DNA of 64,000 nt from Spirosoma spitsbergense DSM 19989 (GCF_000374085.1 NZ_KB893433.1:33462-97461); one strand, 5' to 3'. Counted from the first letter of the stretch, positions 35,341 to 44,770 are shown. Translations and numbers: made by a program. The notes: a model not told the origin generated them from the letters alone.

Positions 35341-37014
35341 ATGAAACCAATATTGTCATTAAAATCATTTCGTATTCTGGCTCTGACTGCGCTCCTGCTG
35401 AGTGGACAGGCGTGCAAGAATGTGCTGGACGAAACCGTAATCTCGGCCATTGGCAATGATTACATCAATACGCCAAAGGGCTTTGAGGATGCCAGTAAGG
35501 CCGCTTATTCGACGCTTCGGGCATTCTACGGTACCCAGGAGGGGCTGACCATGAGCGAGTACGGTACGGACATTTACCGGGCCGGGGCCGACGGGAGTTA
35601 CAAAGGGTTCCACTTTTACGACACGCAATTGAACAGTTTCGTAGATATACTTTTCAACATGTGGTCGGAGCTGTACCGGGGTATCAATACCTGTAATGCT
35701 GTAATCGAACGCGCGCCAGCAGCAACCGTATCCGACGCAGTGAAAAAATCAAGGGTGGCCGAGATGAAGTTTCTACGGGCGCATTATTACTTCATTCTGG
35801 TACAGCAGTGGGGGGCCGTCGATTTGCGGCTAACCGAAACGCTGGGGCCAACAAAAGTAACGAGCCGGGCTTCGGAAGCCAATATCTACAAGGCGATTAC
35901 GGCCGATCTCGAAGCGGCCATTCCTGATTTGGACCCCAAAATTCGGGCCAACGATTACGGCCGGGCTACCAAAGCCGCTGCCGAACACCTGCTGGCGCGG
36001 GTGTATCTGACCAAAGCTACCTCGTCGGCCAAAGCTGCTGACGATTATGCCAAAGCCGCGCAGTACGCCCAGAATGTTATTAAAAACTACGGTTTCAAAC
36101 TGCTGCCCGATTTTGCCAGTGTCTTTCAGCAGGGTGGTGGCGAAATCAACGATGAGGTTGTCTTTGCCGTGCAATACACGGCCGATCCACTGACAAACGG
36201 GGGTGGCAACTCGTTGCACCTGTACTTTGTAATGCAGTACGACGTGCAGGCGGGCATGGTGCGGGACATCGCCAACGGTCGTCCATTCAAGCGACAGCGC
36301 CCAACTGATTTTTTGCTGGAAACCTGCTTCAAGGACCGTGTGAATGATTCGCGTTATAAGAAATCGTTCCAGGATACATGGCTGTCCAATAACCCGGGTA
36401 CGTTCAATACCGCCTTTGACAACTCAAAAGCGAAAGTGACGTTTAAAGCCGGTGATACAGCCATCTTCATTCCGGGCTACGAAATGCCGCTGGCCGAACG
36501 GGCCAAGCGACCCTACCAGGTACTGGTGCCAAGTGCGTACTCAGCAGCCTTATTTCCGACGCTCAAAAAATTCCTTGACCCAAACCGCCCGGACAAAACC
36601 TACGAAGCCGGTAGCCGCGATTACTTAGCATTCCGCCTGGCTGAGACCTATCTAATGCTGGCCGAAGCACAATTTAAACTGGGCAAGACCCAAGAAGCAG
36701 TTGATGCTGTCAACGTGGTACGTCAGCGTGCAGCATGGCCGGGCAAAACAGCCGAAATGACCATTACGGCTGCCGATATGAATATGGAAATGATTTATCA
36801 GGAGCGAGCCCGCGAACTGGCTGGTGAGCAAACGCGGTGGATGGACCTGAAAAGATGGGGTAATCTAGTTGAACGAGATAAACTATACAATCCTGATGCG
36901 GCCCCGAACGTAAAAGAAATTCACAATCTACGTCCAATTCCGCAGGCCCAGATCGACCGAAGCCAGCCAGCTACAGACGGTAGCCCCGGTTTCCCGCAGA
37001 ATCCTGGCTATTAG
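35341..37014 (+). CDS. SusD/RagB family nutrient-binding lipoprotein
   Basis: Surface lipoprotein that caps SusC. The lipobox LSGQAC places the lipidated Cys at residue 25. The 557 residues show the SusD TPR-like helices (YRGINTCNAVIERA, AEMKFLRAHYYFILVQQWG) and the C-terminal RLAETYLMLAEAQFKLG, RARELAGEQTRWMDLKRWG and LRPIPQAQIDRS. It is complete. A strong terminator follows, ending the FecR-SusC-SusD transcript. Confidence 0.95.
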   Translation: MKPILSLKSFRILALTALLLSGQACKNVLDETVISAIGNDYINTPKGFEDASKAAYSTLRAFYGTQEGLTMSEYGTDIYRAGADGSYKGFHFYDTQLNSFVDILFNMWSELYRGINTCNAVIERAPAATVSDAVKKSRVAEMKFLRAHYYFILVQQWGAVDLRLTETLGPTKVTSRASEANIYKAITADLEAAIPDLDPKIRANDYGRATKAAAEHLLARVYLTKATSSAKAADDYAKAAQYAQNVIKNYGFKLLPDFASVFQQGGGEINDEVVFAVQYTADPLTNGGGNSLHLYFVMQYDVQAGMVRDIANGRPFKRQRPTDFLLETCFKDRVNDSRYKKSFQDTWLSNNPGTFNTAFDNSKAKVTFKAGDTAIFIPGYEMPLAERAKRPYQVLVPSAYSAALFPTLKKFLDPNRPDKTYEAGSRDYLAFRLAETYLMLAEAQFKLGKTQEAVDAVNVVRQRAAWPGKTAEMTITAADMNMEMIYQERARELAGEQTRWMDLKRWGNLVERDKLYNPDAAPNVKEIHNLRPIPQAQIDRSQPATDGSPGFPQNPGY

Positions 37015-37019
37015 ATAAT

Positions 37020-37075
37020 AAAAGAGTGAACGAGTAAAAAACCTATCCCATGGGTTTCAACTCGTTCACTCTTTT
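37020..37075 (+). terminator. Terminator after susD
   Basis: AAAAGAGTGAACGAGT (37020-37035) pairs perfectly with ACTCGTTCACTCTTTT (37060-37075), and the loop itself holds a smaller stem. Its GAGTGAA words recur in the hairpins near 55565 and 56650. Confidence 0.8.
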
Positions 37076-37208
37076 GCTCTTTACAGTAGTAGAACAAAGG
37101 CACATTGCACTTATTCTGAGTAGTCTCGTTTAGAAAACAGTTCATTTTAACAAACATCGGTAACTATACAAATGGGTTACTACTACTTAATTACTCTCTC
37201 AGTACATC

Positions 37209-38135
37209 ATGAACGAATCTGTTAACAGGCGCCAATTTCTGACCACAGCTGGGTTATCCACCCTTGCTCTTGCCATTGCGGCTGATACCGTGTTTGCCCG
37301 GTCAGTCATAGCCCCAGGATTAAAAATAGCCTATTCTTCCATTACGTGGGGGGGTAACGATGCTCAGGCTATTGCCGATCTGGCAGCGCTGGGGTATCAT
37401 GGTATTCAGATTCGGGCCAACACCTTCGGGCCTTATCGGACTAAACCAGCCGAATTGAAAGCCCTGCTCGATCAGCATCATCTGACGCTGGCTATGTTTT
37501 CGAGCGGTAATGTCGAGATTGACCCCGCCAAAGAGCAAAGTACGATTGATACACACGTGGCCCACGCCAGCTTTGTGAAAGCACTGGGTGGTTCGGCTAT
37601 TCAGTTGACTAACTCGGCCCGGCCTAAAGACCGGCTCCCGACTACGGAGGAGTTAAAGCGGCTGGCAGCCGTAATGAACGAAATTGGGAAGCAAACCGCC
37701 GATCTGGGCGTTCAGGCTACCTACCACAACCACATGCACCAACTCGGCGAAACCCCCGAAGAAGTGGACGTGATTGTGCAGGCGATGAACCCAAAATTTG
37801 TGAAACTGGAACTCGATATTGCCCACTACAAACAGGGCGGAGGTCAGCCCGAAAAAGCGGTGAAGCAATACAAAGACATCATTTATGCGCTTCACCTGAA
37901 AGACACGATGTCGCCCCTGCCCGATAATACAGACAATGCCAAAGCGTATAAATTCGTGGAACTGGGTCGGGGTAATGTAGACGTTCCAGCCGTATTCAAA
38001 GCACTGAACGATATCAAGTTTAAAGGCTGGGGAATCGTTGAACTGGACGGAGTTCCCGAAAAAAATAAAACACCAAAGGAATGCGCTGAAATCAATAAGG
38101 AGTATATCACCAAAACACTGAATCATCCTCTGTGA
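37209..38135 (+). CDS. Sugar phosphate isomerase/epimerase-like TIM barrel, exported
   Basis: A 308-residue xylose-isomerase-like TIM barrel behind an N-terminal Tat-type signal (NRRQFLTTAGLSTLALAIA). Visible are YHGIQIRANTFG, the metal-site region ATYHNHMHQLGE, FVKLELDIAHYKQGG, YALHLKD and GIVELDGVPEKN. Related proteins occur beside DUF1080 and Gfo/Idh genes and act on keto sugars. The gap to the DUF1080 gene is 18 bp, so they are co-transcribed. Confidence 0.88.
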   Translation: MNESVNRRQFLTTAGLSTLALAIAADTVFARSVIAPGLKIAYSSITWGGNDAQAIADLAALGYHGIQIRANTFGPYRTKPAELKALLDQHHLTLAMFSSGNVEIDPAKEQSTIDTHVAHASFVKALGGSAIQLTNSARPKDRLPTTEELKRLAAVMNEIGKQTADLGVQATYHNHMHQLGETPEEVDVIVQAMNPKFVKLELDIAHYKQGGGQPEKAVKQYKDIIYALHLKDTMSPLPDNTDNAKAYKFVELGRGNVDVPAVFKALNDIKFKGWGIVELDGVPEKNKTPKECAEINKEYITKTLNHPL

Positions 38136-38153
38136 GTTTTGCGAATAACAGCT

Positions 38154-38897
38154 ATGAAAAAACTACTTGTTTTCGGTCTTCTGTTGTCGGGGCTACTGGC
38201 TGCGAAAGAACCCCAAACACCCAATACGTTGACAGCCAAAGAGAAAAAAGAGGGTTGGAAACTGCTCTTCGACGGTAAGACTACTAATGGTTGGCGGGGC
38301 GCTTATAAAGATAAATTCCCGGAAAAAGGTTGGGACGTAGCCGATGGGATGTTAACCATTCAACAGTCAGACGGCTCAGAGTCGCACAGTTTTGGCGACA
38401 TCGTTACAGAGGCTGAATACAGTGATTTCGATCTGATGTTCGATTTCAAACTGACCGAAGGGGCTAACAGTGGCGTTAAATATTTTGTGGCAGAAGAAAG
38501 CCCTAAACCAAAAGGATCGGCTTTCGGGCTGGAGTTCCAGGTGCTGGACGATGACAAACACCCTGATGCAAAATTAGGCCGGGATGGCGACCGTACCGTT
38601 GGTTCACTCTATGACCTGATTCCGGCCAGTGGCAAGAGAGCAAATCCGATTGGCGACTGGAATACGGGGCGCGTTGTTTCCAAGGGGCACCACGTTGAAC
38701 ATTGGCTAAACGGAAAAAAAGTACTTGAGTATGAACGCGGCAGTGAGAAATTCAGGGAACTGGTTGCCATGAGCAAGTACAAAGCACCCGATTACAATAA
38801 AAAAGGACGCTTTGGCGAGGCTCCAAAAGGGCACATCCTGCTTCAGGACCACGGTAACCGGGTTTATTTCCGAAACGTCAAAATCAAAACATTGTAG
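38154..38897 (+). CDS. DUF1080 protein (3-keto-disaccharide hydrolase domain)
   Basis: A 247-residue exported protein; the start at 38154 opens a signal peptide (KKLLVFGLLLSGLLAA). The concanavalin-like DUF1080 domain is recognised from WKLLFDGKTTNGWRG, YSDFDLMFDFKLTEGANSGVKYFV, GLEFQVLDDDKHPDA and the closing GHILLQDHGNRVYFRNVKIK. Characterised relatives cleave 3-keto-glycosides. It is flanked by the TIM-barrel isomerase and a Gfo/Idh oxidoreductase, the usual company for this function. Confidence 0.9.
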   Translation: MKKLLVFGLLLSGLLAAKEPQTPNTLTAKEKKEGWKLLFDGKTTNGWRGAYKDKFPEKGWDVADGMLTIQQSDGSESHSFGDIVTEAEYSDFDLMFDFKLTEGANSGVKYFVAEESPKPKGSAFGLEFQVLDDDKHPDAKLGRDGDRTVGSLYDLIPASGKRANPIGDWNTGRVVSKGHHVEHWLNGKKVLEYERGSEKFRELVAMSKYKAPDYNKKGRFGEAPKGHILLQDHGNRVYFRNVKIKTL

Positions 38898-38924
38898 AGG
38901 CAACATTAACGGAATTTTGCCTCT
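38896..38924 (+). terminator. Weak stem-loop after the DUF1080 gene
   Basis: AGAGGCAA (38896-38903) pairs with TTGCCTCT (38917-38924). Eight base pairs without a good T-run: a weak terminator or processing signal before the next gene. Confidence 0.4.
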
Positions 38925-38962
38925 CTGCCTATACTAACATTTTTCTACCAAGTTTGAATCAT

Positions 38963-40303
38963 ATGGAAAATCGTCGTGAGTTTATAAAAAAATCGGCAGT
39001 GGCCGGTTTGGGGCTGGCCCTGCCAACGGTGGGTATCTCGGCCAGTAGTTATAACCGGATTATCGGTTCGAATGACCGCGTTCGGGTGGGTATTATCGGC
39101 TTCTCGGACAGGTTCCGGCAGTCGCTGGCACCGGCCTTCTCCGAACATGCCAAAGCCCAGAATTTCGCTTTCGTGGGTGTTTCAGATATTTGGAGCCGCC
39201 GTCGCGATGAAGCGGACCAGTACCTGAAAGGAAAAGGGCTCAACGATAGCTCTTTTTTCAAAGCCCGCAACAACGACGAACTCCTGGACCGGAAAGATGT
39301 CGATGCCGTCATCATCTCGACCGCCGACTTTCAGCACGCCCTACATTGCGTAGCTGCCGTTGAATCGGGCCGGGATGCTTACTGCGAAAAGCCCTTCGCC
39401 GAAGCCCTGGACGATGCCCGAAAAGCCGTTAAAGCCGTAGAAAGTTCAAAGAAAATTGTACAGGTTGGTTCGCAACGCCGGTCTGCCCCCAATTATCACC
39501 AGGCCAATGATTTTATCAAATCCGGCAAATTCGGCGATATTACGATGGTCGAAATGACCTGGAATGTGAACCAGCCCGGCCGGTGGCGTCGGCCCAAGCT
39601 GGTCTCTGAGATCCGCAAGGAAGATACTGATTGGGATCGGTACCAGCTCAACCGCCCCAAAACGGCCTGGGATCCCCGCAAGTACCTCGAATTCCGGTTA
39701 TTTTATCCGTACTCATCGGGTATTCCCGGCCAGTGGATGTCGCACCAGATTGATACCGTACACTGGTTCAGCGGACTGGATCATCCCCGGTCAGTAGTGG
39801 CCAATGGGGGTATTTATAGCTGGAAAGATGGCCGCGTGAACCCCGATACCTTCACGGCTGTATTTGACTACGGCCCGGACAATGATAAAACCAAAGGTTT
39901 CCAGGTGCTCTACTCCTCCCGTATGAACAACGAAGCCGGTGGGGTGAAGGAATATTACTATTCGAACGGGGGCATGATTAACCTCGACACGAACAAAATT
40001 TCGCCAGAAGGTGGACTCGAAGCCAAATACGCCAAAGACATGAACATGCAGGCCAACCTGTTGCCAACCATGTCACTCGGCGAAGCGGCCAAAATGGAAA
40101 CATCGGCCAATACCGGCGGTGATCCAATGACCTCCTTACACATGCTTAATTGGATGGAGTGCGTACGCAGCCGTAAAGAGCCCAATGCCCCTGCCCGCGT
40201 TGGCTTTAATCACTCCGTAGCGAACATCATGGCCACTACGGCCCTGCATACCGGTAAGCGCGTTACATGGGATGCCACAAAGCAGGATATGGTGATTAGC
40301 TAA
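38963..40303 (+). CDS. Gfo/Idh/MocA family oxidoreductase, exported type
   Basis: NAD-dependent sugar oxidoreductase of 446 residues with a twin-arginine signal (NRREFIKKSAVAGLGLALP). The Rossmann start is VRVGIIGFSDRFRQSL, where the second and third glycines of the usual GxGxxG are replaced. The AYCEKPFAEALDDARKA motif with the catalytic Lys is intact, and PYSSGIPGQWMSHQIDTVHWFSG is the C-terminal substrate region. It closes the run of sugar-processing genes downstream of SusCD. Together the three genes could make and remove a 3-keto sugar. Confidence 0.9.
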   Translation: MENRREFIKKSAVAGLGLALPTVGISASSYNRIIGSNDRVRVGIIGFSDRFRQSLAPAFSEHAKAQNFAFVGVSDIWSRRRDEADQYLKGKGLNDSSFFKARNNDELLDRKDVDAVIISTADFQHALHCVAAVESGRDAYCEKPFAEALDDARKAVKAVESSKKIVQVGSQRRSAPNYHQANDFIKSGKFGDITMVEMTWNVNQPGRWRRPKLVSEIRKEDTDWDRYQLNRPKTAWDPRKYLEFRLFYPYSSGIPGQWMSHQIDTVHWFSGLDHPRSVVANGGIYSWKDGRVNPDTFTAVFDYGPDNDKTKGFQVLYSSRMNNEAGGVKEYYYSNGGMINLDTNKISPEGGLEAKYAKDMNMQANLLPTMSLGEAAKMETSANTGGDPMTSLHMLNWMECVRSRKEPNAPARVGFNHSVANIMATTALHTGKRVTWDATKQDMVIS

Positions 40304-40307
40304 GTGA

Positions 40308-40371
40308 ATGATGGGTTATAACTAATGAATGATGCCTCTTCTGAGCACATTCATTAGTTATAACCCATCAT
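40308..40371. terminator. Long bidirectional hairpin
   Basis: A 24-bp perfect stem (40308-40331 with 40348-40371) and a 16-nt loop lie between the convergent Gfo/Idh and DUF2851 genes. The right arm overlaps the DUF2851 stop codon at 40368-40370. Confidence 0.85.
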
Positions 40372-41660
40372 TTTTTCAGTAACTCCGCGCCTATCTGGCA
40401 ACTCAGGCATTTTTTGACGGCGCAAAATTCGTTGTGAAGTTCAATGGCAGCCTGCGAATCGAAAGCCGTTCGGATACCCAGCCCCAGGGTGTTCCATTTA
40501 TCTATCAGGTGATTTTTTTCGGCTGGTAACTGCTCCAGCAAGCTAACAGCCCGGTCAATATAAGCCGGTTCTCCCCGGTGATGGGCGTAGGCCGCCAGTA
40601 ACGGTACCACGGTATTCACCACAATATTCTCAGCCGATGTCTGGCCCAGTGCCGGTGCTGCTTTATCCGTCGTTTTTCCAAACCGATAATGTGATTGCCA
40701 GTAAGCTGACGGCTGTACCTGCAAAACGGCTAGAAGTGTTTCGGTATCTGTTGTACCGGCAAAAAGTGAGAATAAACTACCCTGATTAGTCAATAAACGG
40801 GCCAGTTGAGCCAAACGGAGTGTTGGGAAATTAGCAGGTCGTAACCGTCCCCATTTCCAGGCATGGGCTTCTAACTGCCGGTCAGCAAGGGAATATTTGA
40901 CGGCCAGAAACCGATACTCACGCTGTATCATGGCTATGTACTCATCGGATTCATCCAGGGCCAGCAAGCCAGCGGTACCAAACAACAGGGCCTCTACCTG
41001 ATGCAGGGCATCCCGGTGTTTCATGATAGCTTTCAGCGGTACCGCCCTGCTGAGCTGTTCCATAGGATCCGCATTGACCTTAAACCCCATGTTTATGGCC
41101 AGCATTCGGTAGGCTGTTTCTTCCCAGTCGCCATTTGTTTGCTCAAATACGCGCCGAACAGCCATTGCTTTTCGTTCGAGTCGTTGTAGCATAGCCTTAT
41201 CCAGCATGGATGTGAGACGCAGGGGTGACACAGACCTGAATTGCCCGGCACATGGGATAATATCCACCGAATCATTCAGTGCATGATACCGATCCAGCAA
41301 TGCCACGTCGGTAAGGGGGCTCAGTTCGAGCGTTGGCAGCGGTGTTCCATTGGTACGATCTACCCGACGGCCATTGGTGGCCCGATCATCCTGCCATACA
41401 ACATGCAGAATCACATTATCGTAAGCCCGGTCATGCTGGTGACGGTGGGAGAGCCAATCCGACGTGCGGCCGTGCATTTCTACCGTACCTACCCATTCTA
41501 CCTCATTGATCAGCAAACGGGCATGGGTGAAATCAGGTCCGGCATCATAGTTTCTGAAACCCGTATGCAACACCTGTATCGCGTCGCCATCCGTAGTGGC
41601 AAGGCTGGTCTTATTGAAGTACTGGTACTGCCAGATGAAATACAGGAACGATTCGGGCAC
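40368..41660 (-). CDS. DUF2851 family protein, unknown function
   Basis: A 430-residue cytoplasmic protein of a family found widely in Bacteroidota. The opening FLYFIWQYQYFNKTSLATTDGD and the patches GFRNYDAGPDFTHARL, VEMHGRTSDW and DNVILHVVWQDD are the signature of the family. A C-terminal CLSCQIGAELL pair of cysteines may bind metal. No signal peptide or membrane segment was found. The function is unknown. Confidence 0.85.
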   Translation of the reverse strand: MPESFLYFIWQYQYFNKTSLATTDGDAIQVLHTGFRNYDAGPDFTHARLLINEVEWVGTVEMHGRTSDWLSHRHQHDRAYDNVILHVVWQDDRATNGRRVDRTNGTPLPTLELSPLTDVALLDRYHALNDSVDIIPCAGQFRSVSPLRLTSMLDKAMLQRLERKAMAVRRVFEQTNGDWEETAYRMLAINMGFKVNADPMEQLSRAVPLKAIMKHRDALHQVEALLFGTAGLLALDESDEYIAMIQREYRFLAVKYSLADRQLEAHAWKWGRLRPANFPTLRLAQLARLLTNQGSLFSLFAGTTDTETLLAVLQVQPSAYWQSHYRFGKTTDKAAPALGQTSAENIVVNTVVPLLAAYAHHRGEPAYIDRAVSLLEQLPAEKNHLIDKWNTLGLGIRTAFDSQAAIELHNEFCAVKKCLSCQIGAELLKK

Positions 41661-41776
41661 GGAGCAGCTAATGTGTCATTAAAAATAAATAATGTACAAT
41701 TATCTGCAATAACCATCATAAAGCCAACTAATTAGCTTATTGCTTTAGATTATCCATTCGGGGTCGCCCATGCGGT

Positions 41777-42610
41777 TTATTTTTTGTTCTCCATCATTTC
41801 TAACTGTTCCGCCATTTCTGCCTGTAAACGCCGGGCTTCTGCGCGAGCCTGTCCTGCAAAATCAGGCCCGCTGGATGCGTACAGAATACTTCTGGAAGCA
41901 TTTACCAGCAATCCTCCGTCGGGGGTGAGTCCGTAACGGGATACATCGGCCAGCGATCCTCCCTGGGCTCCTATGCCCGGCACAAGCAGGAAATTTCTGG
42001 GGGCTATTTCCCGAATTCGCTTCAGTTCCTTTGCCTGCGTAGCGCCTACCACAAACATAAGTTTTTCAGGATCGGCCCAGGTTTGAGCCTGTCCGATAAC
42101 CAGCTCGAAAAGTTCCCGGTCGTCTACCGATTGCCGCTGAAAATCTGCACTACCTGGGTTTGAGGTCAGTGCCAGTAAGATAACCCACTTACCCGCGTAG
42201 TTCAGAAAAGGCAGTACAGAATCATGGCCCATATATGGAGCTACCGTCACAGCATCGAAGGTCAGACCCGCAGCCGTGGGGTCGAAGAACGTACGGGCGT
42301 ACAAATCCGATGTATTACCGATATCACCCCGTTTTGCATCGGCAATGGTGAAGATAGCTTTGGGGATGTACTCCACTGTTTTCTGAAGGCTTTCCCAACC
42401 ACGAGGCCCCTGCGCTTCGTAGAAGGCAATGTTGGGTTTATAGGCCACAGCCACATCGGCAGTAGCGTCGATTATGGCTTTGTTGAAAGCGAAAACGGGA
42501 TCGGATTCCGTAAGCAGATGAGAAGGGATTTTACGGATGTCAGTATCCAGACCGACACAGAGGTAAGACTGCTTTTGAAAAATCTGATGGGTCAGTTCCT
42601 GGTAAGTCAT
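41777..42610 (-). CDS. pyrF: Orotidine-5'-phosphate decarboxylase, type 2
   Basis: Last step of UMP synthesis. The 277 residues from the ATG at 42610 contain [12 protein letters not shown], the catalytic [39 protein letters not shown] and [11 protein letters not shown], as in the longer PyrF group. It is divergent from rfbC, with closely spaced -7 boxes between them. It is complete. Confidence 0.95.
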   Translation of the reverse strand: MTYQELTHQIFQKQSYLCVGLDTDIRKIPSHLLTESDPVFAFNKAIIDATADVAVAYKPNIAFYEAQGPRGWESLQKTVEYIPKAIFTIADAKRGDIGNTSDLYARTFFDPTAAGLTFDAVTVAPYMGHDSVLPFLNYAGKWVILLALTSNPGSADFQRQSVDDRELFELVIGQAQTWADPEKLMFVVGATQAKELKRIREIAPRNFLLVPGIGAQGGSLADVSRYGLTPDGGLLVNASRSILYASSGPDFAGQARAEARRLQAEMAEQLEMMENKK

Positions 42611-42647
42611 GCGAAATCGTGTAATCAAAAACCTAAAATGATTAGGC

Positions 42648-42684
42648 CAAAAGTACGACTTACGGTATTGGTTTCATAAATTTG
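42648..42684. promoter_or_regulatory. Divergent -7 boxes of pyrF and rfbC
   Basis: TACTTTTG on the minus strand (42648-42655) faces pyrF, and TAAATTTG on the plus strand (42677-42684) faces rfbC; both fit TAnnTTTG. They are only 21 bp apart, so RNA polymerase binding at one promoter should exclude the other. The -33 elements are not clear. Confidence 0.45.
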
Positions 42685-42708
42685 CCTAAAGACACGTAAC
42701 TAACTTCT

Positions 42709-43254
42709 ATGCAATTCCGGCAAACAGCCATTGAGGGCCTAATTGAATTGATTCCACGCGTATTTGAGGATGAACGAGGCCATTTTTTCGAATCGTATAA
42801 CAAACCGCTGTTCGTATCCTTAGGCTTGCCGATGGATTTCGTACAGGACAACCAGTCTTTTTCGGTTAAAGGTGTTTTGCGGGGGTTACACATGCAGAAC
42901 GAACCGTTTGCTCAGGGAAAACTGGTGCGGGTTATCAGCGGTCAGGTTCTGGATATTGCCGTTGATCTTCGGCCTGACTCACCCACCTTCGGTCAGTACG
43001 AAACCTTTTTGCTGGATGCCAAGCTGGCTAACATGGCGTATATTCCGGAAGGTTTTGCGCACGGATTTGTGGCACTGGAAGACAGTGTGTTCAGCTACAA
43101 ATGCACGAATGTATATAACAAAGCGGCCGAATCGGGCATTATATGGAATGACCGCGACCTGAATATCGACTGGGGCGTTAAAGACCCCATTGTTTCGGAG
43201 AAAGATCAGGAGTTGAAGACCTTACGGGAGGTAATGACTCAGTCAGTCGTTTAA
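42709..43254 (+). CDS. rfbC: dTDP-4-dehydrorhamnose 3,5-epimerase
   Basis: Converts dTDP-4-keto-6-deoxyglucose to the rhamnose intermediate for surface polysaccharide. A 181-residue cupin with PRVFEDERGHFFESYN, QDNQSFSVKGVLRGLHMQ (catalytic His), DIAVDLRPDSPTFGQYE and YIPEGFAHGFVALEDS. It is full length. The other rml genes are not in the window, so it is a detached member of the pathway. Confidence 0.95.
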   Translation: MQFRQTAIEGLIELIPRVFEDERGHFFESYNKPLFVSLGLPMDFVQDNQSFSVKGVLRGLHMQNEPFAQGKLVRVISGQVLDIAVDLRPDSPTFGQYETFLLDAKLANMAYIPEGFAHGFVALEDSVFSYKCTNVYNKAAESGIIWNDRDLNIDWGVKDPIVSEKDQELKTLREVMTQSVV

Positions 43255-43293
43255 GGCATCCAGGACGATTTTAGCCTGCTATTCTGGCTTACT

Positions 43294-43986
43294 TCACTTC
43301 TCGTACATCTCTTCCAATACTTTACGACCTACTTTCCGGGCTGACAATGGATTCTGCCCGGTTACCAACCGTTCGTCAACTTCGATGTAGGGTAGAAACG
43401 GAATAAGACTCTTACTATACAGTGCATTTTTCTGCCGTAAGGCATCCTCAAGCAGAAAAGGCACCTCCCCATCCAGCCGAACAAGTTTTTCTTCCGTATT
43501 GGAGAAACCCGTTATCTGACGATTTTTTACCAATAAACTCCCGTCAGACAGCGTAATGTTGAGCAGGGCACTTACACCGTGACCAACGGCGGCTACCATA
43601 CCCCCATTTTCGTACATGTACTGCGTGATTCGCTGGATCGACTGATTGTTGGGAAAGTCCCACATGGTACCGTGCCCACCGGTAAAATAGATGATTTGGT
43701 AATCAGCGGGGTCGATATCATCCAGTTTCAGCGAGTTCTCCAGTTTTGATCGGAATATCGGGTTATTGTACCATTTTTCGTCTGTTGTATCGCGCCTGTC
43801 AACGCTTTTCTCGTCGATGGATATAGGTCCCCCTTTTTGACTGGCAATGTCGTAAGGTAAATTCCGGTCAGCTAATTCATCGTAGAAATGAGTAGCTTCA
43901 CTCAGCCATAAACCTGTTTTATGGGTCTTGGTCGGATAGTCCGTATGGTTTGTACAAACGATCAGGGCACGGTAGATAGGGTCCAT
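43294..43986 (-). CDS. DJ-1/PfpI (Hsp31-like) family protein lacking the active-site Cys
   Basis: A 230-residue class-I amidotransferase-like fold. TGLWLSEATHFYDEL supplies the conserved Glu30, IIYFTGGHGTMWDFP matches the family core, and the nucleophile elbow reads AAVGHGVSALLN. The Cys expected before His136 is Gly135, so the glyoxalase, deglycase or protease chemistry of Hsp31-type relatives should be absent. The fold is otherwise intact and the gene is not truncated, which suggests a chaperone or binding role. The start at 43986 is preferred to an upstream ATG at 44016. Confidence 0.85.
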   Translation of the reverse strand: MDPIYRALIVCTNHTDYPTKTHKTGLWLSEATHFYDELADRNLPYDIASQKGGPISIDEKSVDRRDTTDEKWYNNPIFRSKLENSLKLDDIDPADYQIIYFTGGHGTMWDFPNNQSIQRITQYMYENGGMVAAVGHGVSALLNITLSDGSLLVKNRQITGFSNTEEKLVRLDGEVPFLLEDALRQKNALYSKSLIPFLPYIEVDERLVTGQNPLSARKVGRKVLEEMYEK

Positions 43987-44236
43987 AAAAAAAGCAGTTT
44001 GAGGGAAACAACTCACATTCAGGGCGAATATAAAGAGTTTAGTGTAAACCTCCCTACCCCATCAGTAGATAGGGCAGGTTCGTAAACTGAGGGTAACCAT
44101 CTACTACGCAAACATTCGTTATCCAGTCGTTAAACAATCCACTGACCCTCCCATTTAATAATTTACAAAACCCACTTTTTGCCGATAAATATTTGCCAAA
44201 TCAGCAGATATTCCAATTAACTATTCTACATTTCGT

Positions 44237-44266
44237 TATATTTGTTAGTATACCGTACTGTACTAA
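44237..44266 (+). promoter_or_regulatory. Promoter with palindromic operator candidate
   Basis: TATATTTG (44237-44244) matches the -7 box. Immediately after it, TTAGTA (44245-44250) and TACTAA (44261-44266) form an inverted repeat covering the expected transcription start, 6 nt before the ATG at 44272. This is the usual place for repression. Confidence 0.5.
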
Positions 44267-44271
44267 TCAAC

Positions 44272-44664
44272 ATGAAAAGAATTTCTTATGAATTACTGCA
44301 GGCCGAACATGCCTGGATGATCGTATCCGATCAGCTTCAGCACCGTAATAATGTGTTGGCTAAAGGTATTTCACACATGGAACGTAATCCGAAAGGGTTA
44401 CCAATGGCCAGTAGGCTGATTATACTGCGATATCATCTTAAAATGAGTTTGCGCCAGCTTACGCAGGAGGTTCGTAAGCAACCGACATCGCACGGTGTCG
44501 ATCCCCTGGCCGTTCAGTGGCAACACATCCATCAACTCCTTTTCCTGCTTCGGCAGATTGATAGTGAACTTGGCCGGGCCACTACAGAAAATGAGGTATT
44601 ACGTGCGTGGATGCAATCACTGAACGGACGTGTTTATCGTTCGGCCTTAGTCCATCTTAATTAG
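44272..44664 (+). CDS. Small helical protein, unknown function
   Basis: A 130-residue basic, probably all-helical protein (SYELLQAEHAWMIVSDQLQHRNN; LIILRYHLKMSLRQLTQEV; QHIHQLLFLLRQIDSELG). No signal peptide, membrane helix or recognised domain. It has its own promoter with a palindrome over the start site and a very strong terminator after it, so it is an independent, probably regulated transcription unit. Confidence 0.6.
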   Translation: MKRISYELLQAEHAWMIVSDQLQHRNNVLAKGISHMERNPKGLPMASRLIILRYHLKMSLRQLTQEVRKQPTSHGVDPLAVQWQHIHQLLFLLRQIDSELGRATTENEVLRAWMQSLNGRVYRSALVHLN

Positions 44665-44717
44665 CGAAACGCTCCCCTGTTGCTCAGCCCTTCGACCTGG
44701 TAAGCAACATTTTTTTA

Positions 44718-44770
44718 CCAAAGAAAAGGCGGTCAGCATGAGGAAAACATGCTGACCGCCTTTTCTTTGG
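44718..44770. terminator. Perfect 23-bp bidirectional terminator
   Basis: The arms 44718-44740 and 44748-44770 are exact complements around a 7-nt loop, with A-rich and T-rich ends. It ends both the small helical gene (plus strand) and the secreted-protein gene (minus strand). Confidence 0.9.
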
